A model generated the notes under the pieces. That model was given only the letters and a program-made list of their open reading frames with translations, was not told the origin of the DNA and searched no databases. Position numbers and translations under genes: made by a program. A DNA stretch of 21,376 bases, taken from contig CAMOWP010000012.1 in the NCBI GenBank assembly GCA_946628455.1, positions 1 through 21,376 of the forward strand. The letters run 5' to 3'. Position 1 is the stretch's first letter. Every line of letters begins with the position of its first letter. The stretch comes from an uncultured Clostridia bacterium (lineage in GTDB: Bacteria > Bacillota > Clostridia > Oscillospirales > Acutalibacteraceae). Shown piece by piece: positions 6,207 to 14,169 of the stretch.

Positions 6207-7451
6207 CTAACTCACAATATAATCAATAATTTTTTTGTAATCAGAAATTTCAACCGTTGCGTCAAGAAAGAGCCCGTCCTCGCGGTACTCCTCGGCGTGA
6301 ACAATTCCCCTTCTCGCAAAGGAAGCGAGGGAGAGCCTGTCAAACGGGAAAAGAAGCTGAACTCTTTTTGTGTTATCGGGAAGCGCTCTTGCAAGCTCAG
6401 ATAGCAGGGAATCAAGCCCCTCGCCCGTAAGCGCGCTGATTTTAACGCTGTTTTCAAAGAAATCAAAATCGCCCTTGTCAGCCTTATCGCATTTATTGAG
6501 CACGTTGATAACGGGCTTATCGGAAGCGCCGAGCTCGTTTAAAAGGTCAAGCGTTACCTTGATATGCTCCGCGCATTCGGGCGAGGAAGCGTCGCACACG
6601 TTGAGGATAACGTCCGCCCAGAGCGCCTCCTCAAGCGTTGATTTAAAAGCGTCAACAAGCTGATGCGGCAGCCGCCTGACGAGCCCTACCGTGTCAATAA
6701 GCATAACCTGCCGTCCGTCGGGAAGATTCAGCTTGCGCGCAGTCGGGTCAAGGGTTGCAAAGAGCTTGTCCTCCTCAAGCACTCCCGCGTTGGTCAGCCT
6801 GTTCATAAGGGTTGATTTTCCCGCGTTGGTGTAGCCGACTATCGCTACGCACACGGCACCGTTTTTGCGCCGTCTTTCGTGAAGCTGAAGCCTGCGCCTT
6901 TCAACCTTGTCAAGCTCGCGCCTGAGGGAATCTATTCTGTGGCGGATATGGCGTCTGTCAGTTTCGAGCTTCGTTTCGCCGGGGCCTCTCGTTCCGATAC
7001 CGCCGCCGAGCCTTGAAAGCGCAGTGCCCTTTCCGCCGAGGCGCGGGAGGGAATACTTAAGCTGAGCGAGCTCAACCTGGAGCTTGCCCTCGCTTGACCT
7101 TGCGCGTGAGGCGAAAATATCAAGAATAAGAGTTGTGCGGTCAACTGTCCTCGTGTTCGTTATATTCTCAATATTGCGCACCTGAACGGGCGACAGCTCG
7201 CTGTCGCATATAATCAGGTCAATTTCATTAAGCTCGCAGAAATCGGCAATATCGCCGAGGAGCCCTTTTCCGATAAACGTTGCAGCCTCGGGCGAGGGGC
7301 GCTTCTGGATTGCGTAGGAAACGACCTCAGCACCGCCCGTTTTAGCAAGCTCCCAAAGCTCGTTCATCGAAGCCTCCGCGTCGTAATCCCCCGTATCAAG
7401 GGCGATTAAAAACGCGCGCTCCTTATTATTTTCGCTGTAATTTTCAGTCAT
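6207..7451 (-). CDS. hflX: GTPase HflX, ribosome-splitting factor
   Basis: Binds 50S subunits and splits stalled or hibernating 70S ribosomes, using ATP/GTP; known in other bacteria from heat-stress and antibiotic-stress work. The 414-residue protein has an N-terminal HflX domain (about 10-190) with the signature GTRGPGETKLETDRR at 153-167, then a basic helical linker and the G domain. G-domain motifs are Walker A GYTNAGKST (206-214), DTVG (253-256), NKCD (319-322) and SAL (339-341). The length is normal. The start ATG lies 10 bases after the PBP stop, preceded by AGAGG. The gene is therefore read with the FHA-RodA-PBP genes, tying ribosome maintenance to cell-wall growth. Confidence 0.95.
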   Translation of the reverse strand: MTENYSENNKERAFLIALDTGDYDAEASMNELWELAKTGGAEVVSYAIQKRPSPEAATFIGKGLLGDIADFCELNEIDLIICDSELSPVQVRNIENITNTRTVDRTTLILDIFASRARSSEGKLQVELAQLKYSLPRLGGKGTALSRLGGGIGTRGPGETKLETDRRHIRHRIDSLRRELDKVERRRLQLHERRRKNGAVCVAIVGYTNAGKSTLMNRLTNAGVLEEDKLFATLDPTARKLNLPDGRQVMLIDTVGLVRRLPHQLVDAFKSTLEEALWADVILNVCDASSPECAEHIKVTLDLLNELGASDKPVINVLNKCDKADKGDFDFFENSVKISALTGEGLDSLLSELARALPDNTKRVQLLFPFDRLSLASFARRGIVHAEEYREDGLFLDATVEISDYKKIIDYIVS

Positions 7452-7461
7452 TAAGCCTCTG

Positions 7462-8862
7462 TTATTTTCTGTATTTTTCGGCTACCGCCTGCATAACCCT
7501 GTTCGCTACGGGGCCCGCAACCTGTGAGCCTGAGTTTCCGTTTTCAATTGCAACAACGAAGGCGTAAGGGCAGTCCTCATCGTCCATAAAGCCGGTAAAC
7601 CAGGCGATATTGTGGTCCTCGTCCTCATCAATCTGAGCCGTTCCGCTCTTTGCGCAGAGGTTAAGCCCCTCGTATCTGTAATCGCCGTACTGCTCCTTGA
7701 CGTTGTTCCTGAGCAGGTCCTTCATAGTTGAGGCAACGGCGGAATCCATAAGCTGAGTTCTTCCCGTGGGAAGCGCGATGTTGAGCTTTTTGCCAGCCTG
7801 TGAAAAGGTGTTTTCAACAATGTTCATAGAAACAGCCGAGCCGCCGTTTGCAACTGCGCTGACTATTCTGAGCATAGCAATTGGCGGAATTCTCGTGTCG
7901 CCCTGGCCTATGCCCGTCCAGCCGAGCTTATCGTCGGCAACGCCGTCAACATTGAATTTGCCCGCAAACGATTCAAGCTCGCCGCTCACCTTGACAGGCG
8001 AGCCGATTCCGAGCCTCTGCGCCGTTTCGCTGAGCTTTTCGTCTCCGAGCTCAATTGCAATCTGAGCAAAAACGGAGTTACAACTCTTTGCAAGCGCCGT
8101 TTCAAAATCAACCTTGTGGCCGTGGTTTGCGTTACAGATAATGTCCGTTCCGTGCTCGGGCGTGAATTTTCCCGAACAATCCCACGTTCTTTCAAAAACG
8201 TCGGGCATATTTTCAATGGCGCAGATTGCCGTAACAATCTTAAAGGTTGAGCCCGGTACGTAATGCGCGTTATAAAGGCGGTTGATATAAAGACCCGCAT
8301 AATCCTCGTCGTTTTCAATTTCACTGCTGCTCGGCGGATAATTTACGTCATACGAAGGGGTTGAAACGCAGCAGATAATATCCCCCGTTTTGTAGTTGAC
8401 AACGCCAACCGTTCCCTTTCTGCCGTCAAGCGCCTCGTAAGCTGTGTTGCAGATTTCGCTGTCAAGGGTCAGCTTTATGTCGTCGCCCTTGCCGTATTTC
8501 TTGAGCGAGTAAACGCCGAACACCTGATTGTAGCCCGTAAGCCTTGTTCCCCATACGCGCTGAACGCCCGTTTTGATAAAGTTCTTCGGGTCGCCCACGG
8601 TGTGAAGCGTTGATTTTCTTGTGGTTTTGCTTTCGGCATAAACTCTTTCACGGTCAACCGTTTTTGCAAGCTCAATGTCGTTGCAGTCATAAACGGTGCC
8701 CGCGCCGACAAGCGTTCCGTAATTATAAAGGTGCTTGTTATAGCTCTTGAGCGCCCATTCGCCCGAGTGTGCAACGAACGAGTAAATGAGAATTCCCGTT
8801 CCCGCAAGGAAGGCAATAATGAGGATTAAGAGGAAATAGCCTCTTCTTCTTATCATTTTCAT
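7462..8862 (-). CDS. Class B penicillin-binding protein (PbpA/PBP2-like transpeptidase)
   Basis: Cross-links peptidoglycan as the transpeptidase partner of a SEDS glycosyltransferase. The 466-residue protein has an N-terminal membrane anchor (about 9-30), a short pedestal region (about 35-125) and a transpeptidase domain. All three active-site motifs are intact: STFK (Ser205-Lys208, Ser205 the nucleophile), SCN (260-262) and KSGT (405-408). The short pedestal and the gene order resemble PbpA of Actinobacteria, which follows rodA, rather than full-length PBP2 or FtsI. The start overlaps the rodA/ftsW stop as ATGA, a sign of coupled translation and a 1:1 complex. I would not assign it firmly to elongation or division. 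Confidence 0.93.
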   Translation of the reverse strand: MKMIRRRGYFLLILIIAFLAGTGILIYSFVAHSGEWALKSYNKHLYNYGTLVGAGTVYDCNDIELAKTVDRERVYAESKTTRKSTLHTVGDPKNFIKTGVQRVWGTRLTGYNQVFGVYSLKKYGKGDDIKLTLDSEICNTAYEALDGRKGTVGVVNYKTGDIICCVSTPSYDVNYPPSSSEIENDEDYAGLYINRLYNAHYVPGSTFKIVTAICAIENMPDVFERTWDCSGKFTPEHGTDIICNANHGHKVDFETALAKSCNSVFAQIAIELGDEKLSETAQRLGIGSPVKVSGELESFAGKFNVDGVADDKLGWTGIGQGDTRIPPIAMLRIVSAVANGGSAVSMNIVENTFSQAGKKLNIALPTGRTQLMDSAVASTMKDLLRNNVKEQYGDYRYEGLNLCAKSGTAQIDEDEDHNIAWFTGFMDDEDCPYAFVVAIENGNSGSQVAGPVANRVMQAVAEKYRK

Positions 8863-10166
8863 CTCGCTTGTCCACCTCCCTGAGCAAGCTGCTCCTTCTG
8901 AGCGCGCTTGATATTTCTGTTTGAAAGATAGTTATACGTTCTTACGTCCGAAGCCTTGATGAAGGCAAGGATTCCCCAGCAGCTAATCATTGACGAGCCG
9001 CCGAGCGAAACGAAGGGAATTGTAACGCCCGTAAGCGGGAGGATATCCGTAATTCCGAAAACGTTCAGCGCGCACTGGAAAAGCAGCATTCCCGCGCCCG
9101 CAACCGCGGCGATTGAATAAAACGCCGAGCGCGAAGCGATTGAATTTACTATAGCCGAAATTGCAATTGCAACGAAGGAGAGAATAAGCAGAATTCCGAA
9201 AAGGAAGCCCCACTCCTCGCAGATAATTCCGAAAATGCTGTCGGAAATCGGAGCGTAAGCCGTTGAGCGGACGTAGCCGTTGCCGATACCAAGCCCGAAA
9301 AGCCCGCCGCTTGCTATGCCTACAAGAACTCTCGTCTGCTGCATACCGTTTCCGTAAGGGTCGTCAAAAACGTGGCGGTAGCTTGAAAAGCGCCTCATTG
9401 CGTAAGCCCTGTATTTAAGCAGAATCGCCGCGCCCATGCCCGCGCCCGTAAGCGCCGCCGCAATGGTTTTAACGTCTCCCGAGTTCATAAACGCAAGAAT
9501 CAGGAAGGTTACGAAGAAAATCAGCGCCGTTCCGAGGTCGCGTATAACTATAAGCGAGCCTACGCAGACAACGGAAAAGCCGATGAAAAGAATAATATTT
9601 TTTGAGGTCTGAATTTTTTCAAGCGTTGCCGCGCCCACGAAAATGAACGCAACCTTAACGAATTCCGACGGCTGAAGCTTGAAGCCTGCAATTTCAATCC
9701 AGTTTCCCGCGCCGTTGGTTTTGTGGAAAAAGCCGATTATAACGTTAACGAAAAGGAAGAGCAGCGCGCCTGCCGCAACGAGCGGCCTGAGCTTCATGCA
9801 AAGGTCAACGTTTCCCATAAGGAAAACGAGGAATATAAACACAAGTATTCCCGCAAGCACAAGGAAAAACTGCTTGAAGGCTGAATCGGGGTTAACGCTG
9901 CCGATTGTTGCAAGCCCCACTCCCGAAAGGAAAAACGCAATCAGCTCAAGCTCAAAATTGCGCCTGTGAAACGCCGTGTAGAAAAATATGAGATAAACCC
10001 ATTCCGTTGCAACGAGGCAGAGCAGCGCGAGCATTGCGGGAAATTCAAACTTTTCCCCGCAGGACGCCGCAAGGTAGCCCGTGCCAAGCTGAAATACCGA
10101 TAAAATGAAAAGCAAAAGGAAATTGTTTATCGGCTTGATTCTTGTGATTTTTTTATTCTTAGCCAT
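8859..10166 (-). CDS. SEDS-family peptidoglycan glycosyltransferase (RodA/FtsW/SpoVE)
   Basis: Polymerises glycan strands from lipid II in the membrane. The 435-residue multi-pass protein shows about ten hydrophobic segments and the SEDS motifs RDLGTAL (209-215), QTRVLVGIASGGLFGLGIG (277-295) and FVSLGGSSM (385-393). Asp309 in ISDSIFGIICEEWGF corresponds to the catalytic Asp of RodA in the loop between late membrane segments. The frame extends upstream to 10232, but AAGGAGGT (10171-10178) is four bases from the ATG at 10166 and the longer form would overlap the FHA gene, so I use 10166. It overlaps the PBP gene by ATGA. RodA and FtsW cannot be separated with confidence; the PbpA-like neighbour favours RodA. 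Confidence 0.93.
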   Translation of the reverse strand: MAKNKKITRIKPINNFLLLFILSVFQLGTGYLAASCGEKFEFPAMLALLCLVATEWVYLIFFYTAFHRRNFELELIAFFLSGVGLATIGSVNPDSAFKQFFLVLAGILVFIFLVFLMGNVDLCMKLRPLVAAGALLFLFVNVIIGFFHKTNGAGNWIEIAGFKLQPSEFVKVAFIFVGAATLEKIQTSKNIILFIGFSVVCVGSLIVIRDLGTALIFFVTFLILAFMNSGDVKTIAAALTGAGMGAAILLKYRAYAMRRFSSYRHVFDDPYGNGMQQTRVLVGIASGGLFGLGIGNGYVRSTAYAPISDSIFGIICEEWGFLFGILLILSFVAIAISAIVNSIASRSAFYSIAAVAGAGMLLFQCALNVFGITDILPLTGVTIPFVSLGGSSMISCWGILAFIKASDVRTYNYLSNRNIKRAQKEQLAQGGGQAR

Positions 10167-10170
10167 TTTT

Positions 10171-10178
10171 ACCTCCTT
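10171..10178 (-). promoter_or_regulatory. Ribosome binding site fixing the RodA/FtsW start
   Basis: AAGGAGGT on the minus strand, four bases from the ATG at 10166. It overlaps the stop codon of the FHA gene (10177-10179), so ribosomes ending on the FHA gene reach the next start directly. Confidence 0.8.
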
Positions 10179-10977
10179 ACTTTTCATAGAAGATGAACAC
10201 CTTGTCTCCGAAGGTGAGCATATCCTCGTCAAATATCAGCTGAGGCTGATAGATATATCTTCCGTTGAGCTTCGTTCCGTTGTGGGAATCAAGGTCTGAA
10301 ACAGCCCAGCCGCGGCTTGTGCGGTGAATGCGCGCATGGTTGGAGCTTACGGTATCGCTCATAATCTGAATATCGCAATCGTTGCCCCTGCCGATTAAAA
10401 CGTCGGTCTTTTTAAGGTAAACGGGGCGCCTCGTTTTGATGTCAACAAGCACGCCGTAAGCGATGTTTGTGTTATTTACAGCCGTTCTCATCTGCTGCCT
10501 TGTCTGAACGGAGAGCGCCTCGTCGCACTCAAATTTCAGCGGAACCTCGCCAAGCTGAATGATGTCTCCGTTTTCAATTACGCAGCGGGAGTCAATCTCC
10601 TTGCCGTTAACAAAAACGGGAACAGCCTCCGTGGTTTTTGCCTGAATAAAGTTAGTTATTGAATCGGGCAGGAAGGAGAGGAAGGTGGGCTCGTAAACGG
10701 TTGTGTTTTTAACAACCCAGTCCCTCCTCTTTTTTGCGATAACCGCGTGGAATTTTGAAATGCCCGAATTGCGAAGCACTATATCGTTTGATTTCGCCCT
10801 GCCGAGCGAGGTCTCCCAATGGTCAATATCAATGCTTTCGCCCGTAATCTGGTTAACGAGCCTTGCGAGGGTGTGAACTCTCGGGCGGTTCCTGAAAAGC
10901 GAAATAACGCAGGTAAAAAGAATAATAACCGCCGCCGCAGGCGAAACGTAGCGCATTATTGAAACTATAAAATCCAT
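10177..10977 (-). CDS. Membrane-anchored protein with two FHA domains
   Basis: Probable phospho-threonine reader attached to the cell-wall machinery. The 266-residue protein has an N-terminal membrane segment (about 8-28). A first FHA domain (about 56-150) has LGR (58-60) and SKFH (74-77). A second (about 192-264) has IGR (195-197), SSNH (211-214) and a DLDSHNGTKLNG stretch (228-239). Both keep the Gly-Arg and Ser..His residues that bind phosphopeptides. In Actinobacteria, FHA proteins sit with rodA, pbpA and PknA/PknB kinases and respond to their phosphorylation; the same reading here is inference, and no kinase gene is in the window. It is the first gene of the run, with its own promoter. 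Confidence 0.88.
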   Translation of the reverse strand: MDFIVSIMRYVSPAAAVIILFTCVISLFRNRPRVHTLARLVNQITGESIDIDHWETSLGRAKSNDIVLRNSGISKFHAVIAKKRRDWVVKNTTVYEPTFLSFLPDSITNFIQAKTTEAVPVFVNGKEIDSRCVIENGDIIQLGEVPLKFECDEALSVQTRQQMRTAVNNTNIAYGVLVDIKTRRPVYLKKTDVLIGRGNDCDIQIMSDTVSSNHARIHRTSRGWAVSDLDSHNGTKLNGRYIYQPQLIFDEDMLTFGDKVFIFYEK

Positions 10978-11035
10978 AGCTTTGCCACCTTTGCTGTAAC
11001 AAATTTTAACTAATTTGTAATATTTTGTTATTTAT

Positions 11036-11063
11036 ATTATAGCTAAGGGAAAATAAAAGTCAA
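11036..11063 (-). promoter_or_regulatory. Promoter of the FHA-RodA-PBP-hflX run
   Basis: Minus strand: -35 TTGACT (11058-11063), a 16-base spacer and -10 TATAAT (11036-11041). The leader to the FHA start at 10977 is about 52 bases, A+T-rich. It is divergent from the epimerase promoter, with only five bases between the two -35 boxes. Confidence 0.7.
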
Positions 11064-11072
11064 GAGTCTTGA
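11060..11072. promoter_or_regulatory. Short palindrome joining two divergent -35 boxes
   Basis: TCAAGA and TCTTGA form a perfect dyad around a central G. The dyad overlaps the -35 box of the FHA run (11058-11063) and that of the epimerase gene (11069-11074). It may only reflect two opposed TTGA-type -35 boxes, or it may be a shared operator. Confidence 0.45.
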
Positions 11073-11097
11073 AAATTGTTTTTATTTACTATATAAT
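11069..11097 (+). promoter_or_regulatory. Sigma-A-type promoter of the epimerase-GH127 pair
   Basis: TTGAAA (11069-11074), a 17-base spacer and TATAAT (11092-11097). The predicted transcription start near 11104 leaves a leader of only about 20 bases, enough for the ribosome site and no more. Confidence 0.75.
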
Positions 11098-11108
11098 TTT
11101 TAATGAAC

Positions 11109-11116
11109 AAGGAGGT
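11109..11116 (+). promoter_or_regulatory. Ribosome binding site fixing the epimerase start
   Basis: AAGGAGGT, six bases before the ATG at 11123. A longer frame from 11069 would begin on the -35 box and is rejected. Confidence 0.85.
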
Positions 11117-11122
11117 GCTCTT

Positions 11123-12175
11123 ATGGCAGAAAAAAGATTATTCGGCTATATCAACGAAAACGAGCCCGTTTACATTTACACAATTAAGAATAAAAACGGC
11201 TTGAGCGCTGAGCTTCAGACGCTCGGCGCGGGAATTCGCTCCCTTTTTGTACCCGACAGAGAGGGCAAAAAGGCAGACGTTGTGCTGGGCTTCGATTCCC
11301 CCGAGCCTTACACCAACCCCGATTACGGCTATCAGGGCTTAATAGTCGGCAGATGGGCAAACAGAATAAGAGACGGAAAGTTCACCTTCGGCGGCAAGGA
11401 GTATAACACCCCGAAAAACCAGGGAACGTGGACCTTACACGGCGGCGGGCGCTTCTCATTTACAAACTGGGAGGTTGCCGAAAGCGGCGAAAACTACATA
11501 GTTTTCAGCAGGTTTTCACCCGACGGCGAGGACGGCTTCCCGGGAGATTTCAGAATGAGCGTTAAATATACCCTTACCGACGGTAACGTCCTCAGGCTTG
11601 AATACTCCGTTTTAAGCAGCACCGACAACGTTGCAAACGTAACTAACCACGCTTATTTCAACCTTTCGGGCAAAAGCGGCGAAACGGTTGAAAATCACTA
11701 TCTGCAGATTTTTGCGGATTATTTCACCGAAACCGACGAAAGCCAGCTTCCTACGGGCGAGCTCGGCGAGGTTAAGGGAACGATGATGGATTTCACCTCC
11801 CTTCATAAAATCGGCGATAGAATTGACGAGCCGTTCAGAGCGATTATCGACGGCATAGGCTACGATAATAACTACTGCCTGAGAAACAAAAGCGGAAGGC
11901 TTGAAAAGGCGGCAATCCTGCTCGATAAGGAAAGCGGGCGCAAAATGGAGGTTTTCACAGACCTCCCGGGTATTCAGCTTTACTGCGGCGGCTGGCTTGA
12001 TAAAAATTACACCCTCGGCAAGGGAGACAGCTTAGTTACCTACAGGCGCGGCGTTGCGCTTGAAACGCAGTTTTACCCCGATTCCGTTAATTTTCCCGAT
12101 AAATTCCCGCTTTGGACAGTCAAGGCGAACGAGGAATTTAAGACGGTTACCGAATTCCGTTTTTCGTGTGAGTAA
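11123..12175 (+). CDS. galM: Aldose 1-epimerase (galactose mutarotase family)
   Basis: Interconverts the alpha and beta anomers of a free aldose in the cytoplasm. The 350-residue protein has the GalM catalytic set: His106 in TLHGGG, His176 in NHAYFNLSG (the acid/base pair region) and Glu314 in ALETQFYPDS. WANRI near residues 78-82 is also typical. There is no signal peptide. It lies two bases upstream of a GH127 gene under one promoter. I infer that the natural substrate may be L-arabinose or another sugar released by that hydrolase rather than galactose; no galK or galT is nearby. The symbol denotes the family. Confidence 0.9.
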   Translation: MAEKRLFGYINENEPVYIYTIKNKNGLSAELQTLGAGIRSLFVPDREGKKADVVLGFDSPEPYTNPDYGYQGLIVGRWANRIRDGKFTFGGKEYNTPKNQGTWTLHGGGRFSFTNWEVAESGENYIVFSRFSPDGEDGFPGDFRMSVKYTLTDGNVLRLEYSVLSSTDNVANVTNHAYFNLSGKSGETVENHYLQIFADYFTETDESQLPTGELGEVKGTMMDFTSLHKIGDRIDEPFRAIIDGIGYDNNYCLRNKSGRLEKAAILLDKESGRKMEVFTDLPGIQLYCGGWLDKNYTLGKGDSLVTYRRGVALETQFYPDSVNFPDKFPLWTVKANEEFKTVTEFRFSCE

Positions 12176-12177
12176 TT

Positions 12178-14067
12178 ATGAGCTGCAGCATATATCTTCC
12201 GCTTAGTGCGGTTAAAATTGACGACCCGTTCTGGAACAAAATCACAGAGCTTGTAAGAACGGTTGTTATACCGTATCAGTACGAGGCACTGCATGACAGA
12301 ATTGAAGGCGCGGAAAAAAGCTTTTGCATTGAGAATTTCATCAAGGCGGCGAAGGCAGACGGCAGCGTTACCTACCCCGTTGACAGGTGGTGCTACGGCG
12401 AGGACGATACCCCCGGGGGCGCGTTTCACGGCTGGGTTTTTCAGGACAGCGACGCATATAAATGGCTTGAAGCCGCGGCGTATTCGCTTTGCACCCACCC
12501 CGACCCCGAGCTTGAAAAAAAGGCGGACGGAGTTATTGACTTAATCTGCGCCGCACAGCTTGAAAACGGCTATCTTGACACGCTTTACATAATAAATGAC
12601 CGCAGTAAGATTTTCACCAACCTGCGCGATTATCACGAGCTTTACTGCTTCGGTCATCTCGCAGAGGCAGGCGTTGCATACTATAATTCAACGGGCAAAA
12701 GAAAGCTGCTTGATGCGGCGATGAAATTTGCCGACCTTATCTGCGAAACCTTCGGCGAAAACAAAGGGCAGAAAAGAGGCTACGGCGGCCACGAAATAGC
12801 CGAGCTTGCGCTCGTTAAGCTCTTTGAAACAACGGGTTACGTAAAATATCTGAGAATGGCGAAATTCTTTGTTGATGAAAGAGGAAGGAAGCCTTACTAC
12901 TTTGACCTTGAGCATAACGCAAAAACAAAAGGCGAGGGATATTTTTACAATCAGGCGCACAGGCAGCCGCGCTTTCAGACGGAGGCTGTCGGTCACGCGG
13001 TACGCGGAGTTTACCTTTACAGCGGTATGGCTGACGTTGCGAAATACTGCAACGACGGCGAGCTGTATTTTGCGTGCAGAAGGCTATGGGATAATATTGA
13101 GCAGAGAAAAATGTATATTACAGGCGGTATAGGTTCAACCGTTCACGGCGAGGCTTTTTCGTTTGACTACGACCTCCCTAACGACCTTGCCTACAGCGAA
13201 ACCTGCGCTTCAATCGGGCTGATTTTCTTTGCAAAAAGAATGGCTGAGTTTGACGCTGATTCAAGATATTCAGCCGTGGCGGAAAGAGCGCTTTACAATA
13301 CCGTTTTAGCCTCAATGGCTGAGGACGGAAAAAGCTTTTTCTACGTCAATCCGCTTGAGGTAAACCCGCTTGCCTGCCGCGTTGACGAGCGTAAAAAGCA
13401 TATTAAAGCAGTAAGGCAGAAATGGTTTTCCTGCGCCTGCTGTCCGCCGAATTTAGCGCGGCTCATCTCCTCCCTCGGCGCGTACTGCTACTCTGAAAAC
13501 GAGGATACTCTTTTCATCAATCAGTTTATCGGAAGCACCGCAAAGTCAGCTCTCGCAAGCGTTTCAGTTGATTCCGATTACGCCGGAAGCGGCAGGGTGA
13601 AAATTAAAATCAGCCCCAAAAGGCCTATGACCCTTGCAGTCAGAATCCCCGAGTGGTCGGACTATAAGGGCGGCGACGTCAAGGACGGCTACGAGTATTT
13701 CAGAATTGAAAAGGAGAGCGAGCTTGAATTTGATTTCAACTCTCAGCCAAGGCTCGTTAAATGCTCAAACCTTGTGCGAGGTAACGAGGGCAGGGCGGCA
13801 GTTCAGCGCGGTCCGTTTATCTACTGCATAGAGGGCGCTGATAACGGGGAAAACCTGCAGCTTCTCAGCATAGATAAAAACGCCTCCTTTATTAAGGACG
13901 GCGAATATCTTATTGCGGACGGCTACAGAGAAACGCCCGATGAAAAATTATACTCACTGTATTCAAAAACGAAGCAAACGCCCGTAAAAATAAAGCTTCT
14001 CCCCTATTACCGCTGGGGCAACAGAGGAGAAAATGAGATGCAGGTGTATATAAGAATTAACAATTAA
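12178..14067 (+). CDS. GH127 beta-L-arabinofuranosidase (DUF1680 family)
   Basis: Retaining hydrolase expected to release L-arabinose from beta-L-arabinofuranosides such as those on plant hydroxyproline-rich glycoproteins. The 629-residue protein has the (alpha/alpha)6-barrel pattern and the zinc-cysteine site of the family: Glu341 and Cys343 in YSETC, and Cys419, Cys421 and Cys422 in SCACCPPN. These match Glu338, Cys340, Cys417 and Cys418 of HypBA1, where Cys417 is the nucleophile. There is no signal peptide, so it should act on imported oligosaccharides. The start is two bases after the epimerase stop with only a weak ribosome site, suggesting coupled translation. The last residues (RINN) and the stop lie within an A+T-rich inverted repeat. 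Related families (GH137, GH146) are less likely given the motif match. Confidence 0.9.
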   Translation: MSCSIYLPLSAVKIDDPFWNKITELVRTVVIPYQYEALHDRIEGAEKSFCIENFIKAAKADGSVTYPVDRWCYGEDDTPGGAFHGWVFQDSDAYKWLEAAAYSLCTHPDPELEKKADGVIDLICAAQLENGYLDTLYIINDRSKIFTNLRDYHELYCFGHLAEAGVAYYNSTGKRKLLDAAMKFADLICETFGENKGQKRGYGGHEIAELALVKLFETTGYVKYLRMAKFFVDERGRKPYYFDLEHNAKTKGEGYFYNQAHRQPRFQTEAVGHAVRGVYLYSGMADVAKYCNDGELYFACRRLWDNIEQRKMYITGGIGSTVHGEAFSFDYDLPNDLAYSETCASIGLIFFAKRMAEFDADSRYSAVAERALYNTVLASMAEDGKSFFYVNPLEVNPLACRVDERKKHIKAVRQKWFSCACCPPNLARLISSLGAYCYSENEDTLFINQFIGSTAKSALASVSVDSDYAGSGRVKIKISPKRPMTLAVRIPEWSDYKGGDVKDGYEYFRIEKESELEFDFNSQPRLVKCSNLVRGNEGRAAVQRGPFIYCIEGADNGENLQLLSIDKNASFIKDGEYLIADGYRETPDEKLYSLYSKTKQTPVKIKLLPYYRWGNRGENEMQVYIRINN

Positions 14068-14169
14068 TAATTAAGAATTAAAAATTAAGGGTGGGCTTTG
14101 CCCACCCCCATTTTATTATGCTGTCCGCAGGACCATTAATTGTTCATTGTACATTGTTGATTGTTAATT
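14055..14169. repeat. A+T-rich segment with terminal inverted repeats and central hairpin
   Basis: A perfect 10-bp inverted repeat (AATTAACAAT at 14055-14064, ATTGTTAATT at 14160-14169) bounds about 115 bases. The left arm is a run of AATTAA-like units; the right part repeats ATTGT-like units. A GC-rich hairpin sits in the middle, and a smaller one (GTCC GCA GGAC) lies at 14123-14133. The stop codons of GH127 (14065-14067) and metH (14164-14166) lie at its edges. It resembles small MITE- or REP-like intergenic repeats, but no second copy or target duplication is seen here. Confidence 0.5.
14089..14107. terminator. Hairpin terminator between convergent GH127 and metH
   Basis: GGGTGGGC (14089-14096) pairs with GCCCACCC (14100-14107) across a TTT loop. 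TTTT follows at 14111-14114 on the plus strand and T-rich sequence (TTAATTTTTAATT) follows on the minus strand, so it may end both transcripts. Confidence 0.65.

Noticed and set aside
12073..12498. Antisense open frame of 141 codons across galM and GH127
   Set aside because: It lies wholly over two well-supported genes, has no ribosome site and no recognisable domain; it reflects GC-biased third positions.
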